Source: a virus
Strand: one strand, 5' to 3'
DNA length: 37,887 bases
Virus record (IMG/VR): IMGVR_UViG_3300020220_000151
Location: 1 to 37,887 of that record
This document shows, one piece after another, positions 9,501 to 16,597 of the stretch (its first letter is position 1; each line of letters begins with the position of its first letter). Under the pieces are notes generated by a model. It was not told the origin of the DNA, did not search any database, and worked only from the letters and a program-made list of their open reading frames with translations. The translations under genes were made by a program, and so were the position numbers.

Positions 9501-10124
9501 ACGGTCATTATTGGCCGGCTGAGCAATCCCTTGGGCGAATGGGTCATTTGGTGTCTTGGGTTCTTCAATGGCTACTGCGGTGATGCCGCCCATTGGATAC
9601 ATGTGAACTTTTTCTTCTTCGCCTTTTACCGAGATTGTTCCGGTTAATTGATTGGCGCCATGCAAAACCGGACTTAACTCGTAAAGTTCCACCTCCCTAA
9701 GAACATTTGCTTGCCTACTGTTGTCAAAAATGGCATCAAGTGTTTTATATCCAATAGACCATTCTTGTTCTTCGCCAAAAAATGCAACGTTTGTAAATGC
9801 CTCTTTACCTTTTTCTGAATTCAAATTAAATTGAATTTTTGCGTACAGGCCGCCGATTCCGGCAATTTTCATTTTTTCTGGAAGACGTGGGTCGTTTGAT
9901 GGAACCTCGTAAATTTCCAATACTTTGCCAATTGGGTCATTCCAGTTATGGCCCCAAACCACACGCGGTTTTCTGCGTGTAAGGCTCTTTTGAAAAGCCC
10001 CCGCAACAACGATGTCGCCAACGCTGTCTTTGTTGCCGATTCCGGCCACAAAACATTCAACAATCCCCTGAGCCTCGTCTATGTTGAATTGCCCGTTATT
10101 TGACTTAAATTGTATGTCTTGCAT
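6561..10124 (-). CDS. HK97-type prohead protease fused to a ~1000-residue extension
   Basis: The first ~170 residues are a prohead serine protease (Caudovirus protease, PF04586 type): it opens with a GIVECFVAGIGN strand, has the catalytic His in VVWGHNW (H59) and Ser in EWSIGYK (S123), and the ELYELSPV strand near 147-153. It should cleave scaffold and capsid delta domains during head maturation. I chose ATG 10124 because AAAGGA (10131-10136) sits 6 bases upstream; a TTG at 10148 and an ATG at 10130 are also in frame. The whole product is 1187 residues against about 200 for the family. The extension contains a Ca-loop-like DVDNDG motif followed by GTWREMP, a Lys/Pro-rich middle, an Asp-rich tract and three RGL-(S/P)-S motifs. 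The extension's job is unknown; virion or scaffold roles are possible. Gene order portal-protease is standard. Confidence 0.88.
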   Translation of the reverse strand: MQDIQFKSNNGQFNIDEAQGIVECFVAGIGNKDSVGDIVVAGAFQKSLTRRKPRVVWGHNWNDPIGKVLEIYEVPSNDPRLPEKMKIAGIGGLYAKIQFNLNSEKGKEAFTNVAFFGEEQEWSIGYKTLDAIFDNSRQANVLREVELYELSPVLHGANQLTGTISVKGEEEKVHMYPMGGITAVAIEEPKTPNDPFAQGIAQPANNDRILALQQELTSRTGGPIKVMKATESFVLFVKPGKGIFRLAYHFDGNQWMFGKPEQVTSPVVIERPMPGMPTTNPGMRPGQRIPNFPNVQRKPYIPSTPLIPVKYGDSNTQSGFFDSSKSEIDLDIIFNKKLVEQEQKEITQQLLEITNSLQNMISVKTEEDAWLIPCAPESAFETKQALDPLFDFHRIETVVTEDGILLVSPLNDDAHEAIGTATKNLIGRIGRRLVPGGGGKVRRGRAALAKITGELDPRKRRDVDNDGIIFDGTWREMPAPTRVFDRGLSSDTEVPKSPTHNPPLPHPIYRYKPKKESFPKEKWGKTWWKAWAEQKPPREVVLFFIPRKSKNRLVRMFDNFLKNSTSPPTIVEQFAKEIKEASRFDDATLLPKIDTEMLAKFKEIWPQISEEFKELGGVADLKANNEKGHTAFGILDELVKTGQFERKNKSKAPASPTKKIRIGPKTKLGDKEIVGQRRIKRGVDTRAGQKAAEKEKSTGYPKNLENPPFHIEPDPMQSSRKKISYIHKGQNLLKPYIDIGIFPEDFDKMDFDAQYAWFVKNHEALKKRNRAVKWQAFLERFDDYLLDESLRRESGAGLREIEKSERRPRPQVSNQRPAKPDTPKPEEKKPAPKTSPRKSGNSELEEKLTAYRSTFEEFFKQRRANKDKEQVGSDFETASIDLIDRVMALAFPDDGGDNNRPNPESVKEALDELDEGLREIAKLKNDDVRKGKFNKAEEGVHNYLFQIRELLDDFGGERRSDTQEDLGEEDMISGAGASGRRLDRSGRLEQDDDDPDEFDVGRDEDNLDSRFGGDDDDYDDRGLPSSTTINNSINKARRFQKTNRFKKQGGRGLSSSTTPTKRPRTEIINESTWWKKIDDSLGKEIREADSKLTQKGLTILQEKIKKYEAAAFRPNSKRTNVGSIKISADEADQILDAVMEIIDRQKTAGKGGGVGSRAEIFAELLEKIASAAMSTFVDKTTKPVDDV

Positions 10125-10130
10125 CCGCAT

Positions 10131-10136
10131 TCCTTT
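10131..10136 (-). promoter_or_regulatory. Ribosome-binding site deciding the protease start
   Basis: AAAGGA on the minus strand lies 6 bases upstream of ATG 10124. The alternative ATG at 10130 would directly abut this motif and the TTG at 10148 lies before it, so the 10124 start is favoured. Confidence 0.55.
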
Positions 10137-10182
10137 GCGACTTAGCAATGATAAACGAATTTAGTCTCTATCCATTGAAGGT

Positions 10183-10216
10183 ATTTCTGTAATTAATTTT
10201 TAACAAATACAGAAAT
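10183..10216. other. Perfect 9-bp inverted repeat after the portal stop codon
   Basis: ATTTCTGTA (10183-10191) pairs with TACAGAAAT (10208-10216) around a 16-base AT-rich loop. The right arm reaches the portal stop codon (10216-10218). No T-run follows on the minus strand, so a classic terminator is unlikely. An mRNA stabiliser or processing site between portal and protease is possible. Confidence 0.4.
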
Positions 10217-12237
10217 TAATTTGCAAAACCCCAGGCAATTCGCGCTTGTTCTATAGAAACCTCATTGACGGTCTTGGCAAGAATATTTGAAAATATGGCC
10301 ACACATTTTGCGCGGAAATCGATATTTCTCTTGTCGGCATCCTTGGTATGCAGGCTCGATATGTAGGCAGAATTTAAGCCTTCATACAACATTTCGTTTA
10401 CTTGTTTAAATTTTTCAATTTGTGTATCGAGTTGGGCAACAATGTCGATTTTATTTAGGGATTTTTCTGAAAATTCCAATCCATCGTAAATAATTGTCGA
10501 CAAAACAGGACGAATATCCTCGTCAAATTGTTTGTTCCAAACATCGGAATTGAAAATACTTTCCACGACAAATCCGTTGCTTGCTATTGCCCGCTTTGAT
10601 TTGATGCCACCTAGTTTTTCCAGAGTAACTCGCTGCTGGCGTTCAACCAATCTTTCAAAAGCCCTGTTCAAAATTGCAGCCCATCGCTGTAGGGACACGT
10701 TGTCTTCTTTTGTTTCGATGAAACCTAGGGGCTCAATAGACGCCTGTTGCTGTGGGGCAAGTGCCGCGTTTTGTACGCCCGCATCAGCCGGAGGCGGAGT
10801 CGGCTCGGGTGGCAATTGGGGCTGGCTGGCGGCGGCCAATGAGCCCGCCATTGTGTTTGGGTCAAGCGGGCTGGGAATATTGCCTTGGGCATCAGGCATT
10901 CCCGGAACGGCTGGTTGTCCTTCGGCGCCCGGAGCGGGCATTCCCGGCATTCCCGGCATTCCCGGCATTCCCGGCATTCCGGCTTGGGGCTGTTGTTCCA
11001 TTTTCTTTTCGGTGTTTGCGATTGGAGTCAGATTTGGATTCATCAACAAAGAGTCAGCAAGGTCACTTTCTACCTTTTTGCGACTTGTCAACTCCCTATA
11101 TTCGTTGGTGCTAATTAATCCCATTTGAACTTCATCCATGAAGTAACGAGAACGCTCTTGTTTATACAAAATCAATATGGGAACGCTCGAAACATCAAAA
11201 TCAACGTAATTGACTTCGTCTAGTTCGTCAAACCCTCGAGCCAACAAATCGAGGTGAGGCAACATGGTTTCATTCCAGAACACACGGTGTTCTTCTGCTG
11301 CGTTTGCAAAAGTCCTGCCCGAGGCATTCCCAATGACTGATTCTGGAACCCCAAACGCTGCGAGAATTTCTTCTTTTTGAATTTGTCGCATTTGCACGTA
11401 GGCCGCGTCGCGCGGATTTGCGGACGTATCGACATAATCAACACCCTCGTCGGAAGAAATTACCGTCGTATAACCGGCCCTCCCTATATTTCCGCGAAAT
11501 CTATTCCTCAACTCATCCTTGTCGTCGTCGTTAATTTCTCCTTTAACAACCAAAATGCCGCCGGGTCGGCCATCGTTTATCAAATAATTTCTGTTATAAA
11601 CTTTTGCCAAATTTTCGATTTCAATTGCGATGCCCGCAGACTCCATTGGCGTAAGAGATAGGTATGGGTCAAGCGGGTGGGGGCGACGAATCCATAGCAC
11701 GTCGTCTTTTTTCATTATGATTTTGTTACCGTTTGGCAAATCGACCTCGTATCCAGCAACGAATGTTTTTTCGTGAGGAATCGGTGCGGTGAATTGCGGC
11801 GGCAGAAGGTTTAGTCCAATCAGGCGACCGTCACGACCTTTTATTTTTTCGATAAATGCGCCACGTGAACTCATCAATAATTGGGACGAAAGTCTGTACC
11901 TAAAGATAAATGCATTTTCGGCGTCATTGGATTTTGTGTTAAAAATTTCGATTAAGGGCGAACGCAATGCCCGGCGCCCAGTCAAAATTTGACCATCTCT
12001 CGAATTATCTTTGCGAAGAATAATTGAGAGCCTCGCCTGGTTGCCGGCGATGGCGTCGATGCAACGCTGTACCCACGTAATTTTTTGGAACCCTTCGCGA
12101 TACGCGCGCTCGATATCCCACATGTCGTGGTAGGGCCTGCCCAAACGACCCGGGTCCATGTTGACCGGCAGGCCAGGGCCCAAAGACTTTATGCCTTGAT
12201 TCCCAAGGGATTTATTGTTTGACGAGTTCCAGGCCAT
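10216..12237 (-). CDS. Portal protein (HK97 family)
   Basis: The 673-residue product matches the phage portal family (PF04860 type): N-terminal ITWVQRCIDAIAGNQ, central MKKDDVLWIRRPHPLDPY, then YNRNYLINDGRPGGIL, and the stem/clip part with ILAAFGVPESVIGNASGRTFANAAEE. These are typical of the dodecameric portal through which DNA is packaged and ejected and to which terminase docks. The C-terminal third departs from the core: a run of Gly-Met-Pro repeats (encoded by a 9-base tandem repeat), a Pro/Ala/Gln-rich linker, then a helical segment ending in EQARIAWGF. The start abuts the upstream small membrane gene (7-base gap) and lacks a strong ribosome site, so translational coupling is likely. The gene runs opposite to its usual partner, the terminase. 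Confidence 0.93.
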   Translation of the reverse strand: MAWNSSNNKSLGNQGIKSLGPGLPVNMDPGRLGRPYHDMWDIERAYREGFQKITWVQRCIDAIAGNQARLSIILRKDNSRDGQILTGRRALRSPLIEIFNTKSNDAENAFIFRYRLSSQLLMSSRGAFIEKIKGRDGRLIGLNLLPPQFTAPIPHEKTFVAGYEVDLPNGNKIIMKKDDVLWIRRPHPLDPYLSLTPMESAGIAIEIENLAKVYNRNYLINDGRPGGILVVKGEINDDDKDELRNRFRGNIGRAGYTTVISSDEGVDYVDTSANPRDAAYVQMRQIQKEEILAAFGVPESVIGNASGRTFANAAEEHRVFWNETMLPHLDLLARGFDELDEVNYVDFDVSSVPILILYKQERSRYFMDEVQMGLISTNEYRELTSRKKVESDLADSLLMNPNLTPIANTEKKMEQQPQAGMPGMPGMPGMPGMPAPGAEGQPAVPGMPDAQGNIPSPLDPNTMAGSLAAASQPQLPPEPTPPPADAGVQNAALAPQQQASIEPLGFIETKEDNVSLQRWAAILNRAFERLVERQQRVTLEKLGGIKSKRAIASNGFVVESIFNSDVWNKQFDEDIRPVLSTIIYDGLEFSEKSLNKIDIVAQLDTQIEKFKQVNEMLYEGLNSAYISSLHTKDADKRNIDFRAKCVAIFSNILAKTVNEVSIEQARIAWGFAN
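10937..10981 (-). repeat. Tandem 9-base repeat encoding Gly-Met-Pro
   Basis: About five near-identical copies of a 9-base unit (plus strand: cattcccgg) lie in frame inside the portal gene and encode (Pro-Gly-Met)n, a short collagen-like stretch. The unit length is a multiple of three, so copy-number changes would keep the frame. It is probably a flexible linker; edges are approximate. Confidence 0.8.
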
Positions 12238-12244
12238 TTAAAAA

Positions 12245-12424
12245 TTACTCAGCGCCCAATAGATATCCGAAAAGACCACAACCAACTCCTGCAATAATAA
12301 AGCCGACAGGCGGCGCTATGAGAAAGCCTCCTATTGCAGTAAATAGTATAAATGACGCCATTAGCATGTGAGCGAACGTCACTCGGTTTGCCTTTAATTT
12401 GAGCAACGCAATAATTTTTTTCAT
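12245..12424 (-). CDS. Small membrane protein, 59 residues, two predicted TM segments
   Basis: An ATG at 12424 opens a 59-codon frame ending 7 bases before the portal start. The peptide starts MKKIIALLKLKANR and has two hydrophobic stretches, about residues 17-37 (MLMASFILFTAIGGFLI) and 38-56 (APPVGFIIAGVGCGLFGYLL), with a basic N terminus, so both ends may face the same side of the membrane. I do not recognise a family; the shape is holin-like or that of a small phage membrane protein. No good Shine-Dalgarno site is visible. The hydrophobic periodicity, position and tight coupling to the portal gene argue it is real. It is the first gene of the leftward unit and lies back to back with the terminase. 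Confidence 0.6.
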   Translation of the reverse strand: MKKIIALLKLKANRVTFAHMLMASFILFTAIGGFLIAPPVGFIIAGVGCGLFGYLLGAE

Positions 12425-12478
12425 GCTGTAGTAAACTAGCGCACTTGTTGGGCTACGATTGAATACAGTGGTTTTTAA
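12425..12478. promoter_or_regulatory. Divergent intergenic region between head unit and terminase
   Basis: These 54 bases separate the leftward small-membrane/portal genes from the rightward terminase, so promoters for both directions should lie here or within the flanking genes. I see no convincing -35/-10 pair; TTGTTG and TACGAT are present but badly spaced. The assignment rests only on the divergent layout. Confidence 0.35.
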
Positions 12479-13783
12479 ATGAGTGACTGGAAAAAAATAC
12501 TAGAATATCTCGAGCCAAAACCCCCTCAATTTTGTCCTGAAGAACCGTCAATAAATCAAAGAGTTTTTTTAAGGACATATTCAATTGAGGCGTTATTTGG
12601 TGGTGCGGCGGGCGGCGGTAAATCATCCGCCCTGCTTATGGCCGCCCTTCAATATGTTGACGTGCCGGGGTATTCAGCGATTTTGTTTAGGAAAACATTC
12701 GCTGACTTAGCCCTTCCTGGCGCTCTTATGGACAGGTTCAGGTCTTGGGTTGGGCTGCATGATAATGTCCACTGGAATAACAACAGTTTTATCGCCACGT
12801 TCCCGTCTGGGGCCCGGATTGCTTTTGGCTACCTAAATAATTCAAACGACTATTTAAGGTATAAGGGCTCCGAATACCAATTTATAGGCATGGATGAAGT
12901 GACCGAAATAAGGGAAAACGATTATCGATATTTGTTTTCGCGTCTTCGTCGCCCGCCTAGCGGACCCCTTTCGGAGGTGCCACTTAGGATGAGGTGCGCC
13001 TCGAACCCGGCCCCAAACTGGGTGCGTCAGCGTTTCATAGTTGAAGGAAAGGAAAAAGGCAGAATATTTGTTCCTTCACGCCTTACCGACAACCCGGGAA
13101 TTGATGCCGAGTCCTATCGGCAGGCCCTAGCGGCGTTAGACCCTGTTGAGCGTAAGCGCCTTGAAGAAGGCGATTGGTGGTCAACCACCCTTGGAACCAT
13201 GTTCGACAGAACTTCTGTCGTCATTATAGATAATGACGAAATTCCCGTAGGAACCTCAGCATCTCGGGTCGTTAGGTTTTGGGACCTGGCGGCAACCGAA
13301 CCCAACCAATCGACGCCTGACCCCGACTGGACGGTTGGCACCCTGATGATGTTTGACCAGGGTGTTGCCTATGTTTTGGACGTCAGGAAAAAGCGAATTA
13401 AGTCTGACAAAGTAGAGCAATTTGTTGCCCAAACGGCCTATGAAGACGGTGCTGCCGTGGCAATTCGAATGGAACAGGAGCCTGGCTCGTCAGGCAAGGC
13501 GATTATTGACCAGTTTGCCAGATACGTTTTGCCGGGTTTTGATTTTGGCGCGAATAGGTCTACGGGCGACAAAATTACCAGAGCAAGGCCATTTGCTGCC
13601 GCCTTGGCCAATGGGAATGTGAGGGTAATACGTGGCCCATGGCTTAATGATTGGTTGGACGAATTTTCTGCTTTTCCAGAAGCCTGTCCACATGACGACC
13701 AGGTCGACTCGGCAACGGGCGCTTTTAATTATTTAACCGGCCTCGGGTTGCCACAAAGGAGAAAAGTCAGTATCGTTGTATAG
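12479..13783 (+). CDS. terL: Terminase large subunit
   Basis: This is the ATP-driven packaging motor and headful/concatemer nuclease. The N-terminal ATPase has Walker A GGAAGGGKSS (residues 41-50) and Walker B FIGMDE (D139, E140), with an SNPAPN coupling-type motif near 175-180. The C-terminal RNase H-like nuclease shows FWDLAA (D269), MEQEPGSSGKA (E332) and PHDDQVDSATGA (D406, D407, D410), all the expected acidic positions. The length of 434 residues is normal for the Terminase_6 / T4 gp17-like group. No small subunit is recognisable next to it. The gene opens the rightward unit, directly opposite the portal; the ribosome site is weak. Confidence 0.95.
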   Translation: MSDWKKILEYLEPKPPQFCPEEPSINQRVFLRTYSIEALFGGAAGGGKSSALLMAALQYVDVPGYSAILFRKTFADLALPGALMDRFRSWVGLHDNVHWNNNSFIATFPSGARIAFGYLNNSNDYLRYKGSEYQFIGMDEVTEIRENDYRYLFSRLRRPPSGPLSEVPLRMRCASNPAPNWVRQRFIVEGKEKGRIFVPSRLTDNPGIDAESYRQALAALDPVERKRLEEGDWWSTTLGTMFDRTSVVIIDNDEIPVGTSASRVVRFWDLAATEPNQSTPDPDWTVGTLMMFDQGVAYVLDVRKKRIKSDKVEQFVAQTAYEDGAAVAIRMEQEPGSSGKAIIDQFARYVLPGFDFGANRSTGDKITRARPFAAALANGNVRVIRGPWLNDWLDEFSAFPEACPHDDQVDSATGAFNYLTGLGLPQRRKVSIVV

Positions 13784-13825
13784 CGACAGTCATTATCTAT
13801 CTAATTACTATCAAGGGGTTATTAA

Positions 13826-14335
13826 ATGGAAAAGTTTGATGTTTCAATTTTGGAACAAATTTTGCAGTATCTGCATGGGGCGGATACTTTGCTTTCAAAA
13901 TACCTAGAAACATCGTCAGACCCAAATGAGGCCGCAGAAATCTTGATTCAACTCAATATTATCAAGCGAGATATGGCCATGGTCTACGATTCGTTTTCCG
14001 GAGGGGTTGCAAGGTTGATGGGGAATCTTGGCTCTATTGAAACAGCGTCTGGCGCTATCGTTGAAAAAAAGAGCGGCGTAGACCGAAAAAAATGGATGCA
14101 CGCAGAACTTGCTTCAGCGGTTGCTCAACGTCTTTCGGAAATGTCTATTGACATGGATACTGGTGAAAGAATTATGACGGCAGAAGAAATGGTTCAAAAG
14201 TTGCTTGATTACGCTGCGGTTTCGTATTGGAGGGTTGGTAAATTGGGCGAACTCGGAATTAACCCTGATATTTATTGTGAGCAAGGCGAACATAAAACAA
14301 ATATTATTGTCAGATTAGGAGATAAAAACAAATGA
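13826..14335 (+). CDS. Conserved-looking hypothetical protein, possible recombination partner
   Basis: A 169-residue, mainly helical soluble protein. It has no signal peptide or membrane segment and no motif I recognise. The N-terminal half is acidic helix (LEQILQYLHGADTLLSKYLE); the C-terminal half ends in a short beta-like tail (HKTNIIVRLGDK). A GGGG-containing site precedes the ATG. Its stop overlaps the ATG of the Rad52-like gene by the ATGA arrangement, so the two are probably translated together. A role in single-strand annealing or DNA handling is inference from that coupling only. Confidence 0.8.
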   Translation: MEKFDVSILEQILQYLHGADTLLSKYLETSSDPNEAAEILIQLNIIKRDMAMVYDSFSGGVARLMGNLGSIETASGAIVEKKSGVDRKKWMHAELASAVAQRLSEMSIDMDTGERIMTAEEMVQKLLDYAAVSYWRVGKLGELGINPDIYCEQGEHKTNIIVRLGDKNK

Positions 14336-14988
14336 GTGATATATATGGGCGGTTATCAGAACCATTTCCACAAGAAATGGAAAAATCAATTAATAAAGGT
14401 GGGGTAAATTTAACCTATATTCCTGTTAGCGAAGTCATCAATCGCTTGAACAAAGTGCTTGGTGTTGATAAATGGTCATTTAGAATTTTGCTTTGTCAGC
14501 GCGATGAGACGGACCCAGAATTCGTCGTAGCGCACGTACGTATCGATTGGTCCCCAGAGGATAGTTTGGGCGTTTCGCGCGATGGTTTTGGGGGCCAAAA
14601 GATTAAGCGGAACAAACAGGGTGGAATTGTTGACCTTGGCGATGAATTTAAAGGTGCAATTTCTGACGCCCTCAAAAAAGCCGCCCAGTCTTTTGGTGTT
14701 GGTCTTTACCTTGCCCGCACCGAAGACGCAATTGAAATTGAGCAAGTGATAGAGGCAACGAATACCCCCTTGTCAGAACATGAACAAAAGTGGGAAAATT
14801 TCAAGGGAATGTCAAGGTCACTAAACAAAACACAAAAAGACAAACTTTCATCGGCTTGGCTCAAAACCTACGGAAACAAACCAAAACCAATGTCGGCATC
14901 TGATGTGGACAGCGAAGCGCTCGATTTTCTTTTAGCCGAAGCGGTTGCTGCTTCGTTTGGGGCCACAATTGTTTCCGAATCAGAATAA
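14332..14988 (+). CDS. Rad52/Sak-like single-strand annealing protein
   Basis: The first ~145 residues match the Rad52/Rad22 double-strand-break repair fold (PF04098): YIPVSEVINRLNKVLG, WSFRIL, a beta strand FVVAHVRIDW, and the signature helix EFKGAISDALKKAAQSFGVGLYL. Such proteins form rings that anneal complementary single strands and drive phage recombination and concatemer formation. The C-terminal part (150-218) is a variable tail that may bind a single-strand-binding protein. Length is typical for phage Sak proteins. A RecB-like nuclease gene overlaps its 3' end, giving the annealase/exonuclease pair seen in many phages. Confidence 0.88.
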   Translation: MSDIYGRLSEPFPQEMEKSINKGGVNLTYIPVSEVINRLNKVLGVDKWSFRILLCQRDETDPEFVVAHVRIDWSPEDSLGVSRDGFGGQKIKRNKQGGIVDLGDEFKGAISDALKKAAQSFGVGLYLARTEDAIEIEQVIEATNTPLSEHEQKWENFKGMSRSLNKTQKDKLSSAWLKTYGNKPKPMSASDVDSEALDFLLAEAVAASFGATIVSESE

Positions 14989-15751
14989 CGAACTAAATCC
15001 TCCGACACATTTGTCGCCAAGTTCATTGGCAACATTTGAGCAATGTCCCCTTAAATTTAAGTTCAGTAAAATAGATTTAATTCCAGACAGGCCTGGAATA
15101 GAGGCCGTCTTGGGTAATTTTGTACACGATGTGCTGGAAGATTTATACAAACTCGAACCAACAAAAAGAACAAAGGCATTTGCGCGTGATTTGGCGCGCA
15201 AAATTTTTTATGATAAATATTCGGAGTTGGCTTTTTCATTGCTTCATAGAGAGTCTTCTATTAAACAATTTCGATGGCAGGCCTGGTTTTGTATAGATAA
15301 TTTATGGAAAATTGAAGACCCAACACAAATAAATCCAATTGGTTTGGAAACAGAGTTAAATCACACCCTTGGGGGTGTGGCGCTTAAGGGTTTTGTTGAC
15401 AGGCATATTCAAAATAGTTCAAATGAAATAATTATTTCGGATTATAAAACCGGCAAAACACCACAAGCCCATTGGGTCTTTGACAAGTTTGAACAATTGC
15501 GAATTTACGCGGCGATAATGCAGGAAACACAACTTTTCCCAGTTACAAAACTTGAACTTATATATTTAAAGGATGGCGTTAGATTTACGGAACAAATAAC
15601 CCAAGAATTGCTCCAAGCAACCATCGAAAGAATTATAAGAATAAAAATATCAATCGATGAAAAGTGTAAAAATAATTCTTTTGAACCGATAAAATCTAAG
15701 TTGTGTGATTGGTGTTCTTATAAAAAAATTTGTCCTGCTTGGAGTAAATAA
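14945..15751 (+). CDS. RecB/Cas4-like PD-(D/E)XK nuclease with Fe-S cysteines
   Basis: This is a PDDEXK_1 type nuclease (PF12705), likely a 5' or 3' exonuclease making single strands for the preceding annealase. Motifs (numbered from the TTG at 14945): GNFVHDVL with H61, ETELN (135-139), FVDRH (D152) and SDYKTGK (D166, K168). Cysteines C34 (FEQCPLKF), C254, C257 and C263 (CDWCSYKKIC) have the one-plus-three spacing of Cas4/AddB Fe-S nucleases, so a 4Fe-4S cluster is likely. No ATG exists near the N terminus; TTG codons at 14945, 14969 and 15011 are candidates. The one at 14969 has GGGG six bases upstream. The gene overlaps the Rad52-like gene unless the last start is used. Confidence 0.88.
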   Translation: MLLRLGPQLFPNQNNELNPPTHLSPSSLATFEQCPLKFKFSKIDLIPDRPGIEAVLGNFVHDVLEDLYKLEPTKRTKAFARDLARKIFYDKYSELAFSLLHRESSIKQFRWQAWFCIDNLWKIEDPTQINPIGLETELNHTLGGVALKGFVDRHIQNSSNEIIISDYKTGKTPQAHWVFDKFEQLRIYAAIMQETQLFPVTKLELIYLKDGVRFTEQITQELLQATIERIIRIKISIDEKCKNNSFEPIKSKLCDWCSYKKICPAWSK

Positions 15752-15754
15752 TTT

Positions 15755-16273
15755 ATGTCCTATATATCCGATGATGAGTTTGCACGCTTGGTTTCAGAAG
15801 ATGTCAAAAATAAAATTTCCAGTCGTCAAAAAGAAATTCTTTTAAATCCATCTTTTCGTAGTCGATGGCAACGCGCCCTGTTGATGCTTATTGAAAATGT
15901 AAATAATCAATTGGAAGATATTAGTATTGACCGCGAAGCGGACAGACGACGTTATCGCGCAATGGGTAATGATGGCACCGTTTTGCTCCAGGAATCAGAA
16001 ATAGCATATTCCACGCGCAGTATGAAAATAGAGCGTTTTAAGTTTCACATCAATAGAAGACTTGATGATGTTGTTAAACTTATAGAAAACGATTCTTTGG
16101 CTAATTCGCAATCGGACCCAAATAAAGATGCTGATTTGTTTAAAAAAGCAATTATCAAGCATCGTTCACTTTATGAAAAATTTGATATTGAGCCAACTGA
16201 CACAGATTTGGCGTTATGGCGCGTACTGGACAATCAATGGACGTTTGAAGGGTTAGATGAAGGCAATGTCTAG
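15755..16273 (+). CDS. Hypothetical protein, charged helical, 172 residues
   Basis: Starts at ATG 15755, three bases after the nuclease stop. The product is highly charged and helical (KNKISSRQKEILLNPSFRSRW, then ERFKFHINRRLDDVVKLIEN) and has no membrane segment or cysteine motif. I do not recognise it. It sits inside the recombination block and its TAG shares a base with the GTG of the HNH gene, so it is co-translated with it. A DNA-metabolism accessory role is inference. Confidence 0.78.
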   Translation: MSYISDDEFARLVSEDVKNKISSRQKEILLNPSFRSRWQRALLMLIENVNNQLEDISIDREADRRRYRAMGNDGTVLLQESEIAYSTRSMKIERFKFHINRRLDDVVKLIENDSLANSQSDPNKDADLFKKAIIKHRSLYEKFDIEPTDTDLALWRVLDNQWTFEGLDEGNV

Positions 16274-16587
16274 TGCGTTTTCGTAGCAAGAAAAAGGAGG
16301 CGGAATACAAATTGCGCCAACCGCTTGTCGCAAAAATGTTGGGGCAATATCCCTATTGTCAAGCCTGTGGCGTTTTTGCCGAATATGATGGCAAAATTGT
16401 TTATCAAAAAAATCCGTCTCAAGATATACACGAATTAGTTAGGCGGTCCCAGGGTGGCTCAATTTTAGATGAAACAAATTTATTGGCCGTATGTAGAAAA
16501 TGTCATGACCGAATAGGCAAATACCCGCAACTTGCCTTTGATTTAGGGCTATCAAAACATCATTGGGACAATAAATCGAACGACTAA
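16273..16587 (+). CDS. HNH endonuclease
   Basis: A 104-residue protein with a complete HNH/McrA-type metal finger: CQAC (C29, C32), DIHELVRRSQGG with H53, ETNLLAVC with N69, and CRKCHD (C74, C77, H78). The cysteines hold a structural zinc, and H53/N69/H78 make the catalytic beta-beta-alpha metal site. It starts at GTG 16273, which overlaps the preceding TAG. Free-standing HNH proteins near terminases often assist packaging cleavage; here it lies ~2.5 kb downstream of terL within the recombination block, so it could be a packaging cofactor, a resolving nuclease or a homing enzyme. No intron or intein is evident around it. Confidence 0.87.
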   Translation: MRFRSKKKEAEYKLRQPLVAKMLGQYPYCQACGVFAEYDGKIVYQKNPSQDIHELVRRSQGGSILDETNLLAVCRKCHDRIGKYPQLAFDLGLSKHHWDNKSND

Positions 16588-16597
16588 TCTATTCGCC

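Noticed and set aside
10532-11128. Long plus-strand frame with Gly-Ile-Pro repeats
   Set aside because: It is the antisense reading of the portal gene; the repeats mirror the Gly-Met-Pro repeat.
15363-15379. CACACCC/GGGTGTG hairpin
   Set aside because: It lies inside the coding region of the RecB-like nuclease with no regulatory context.
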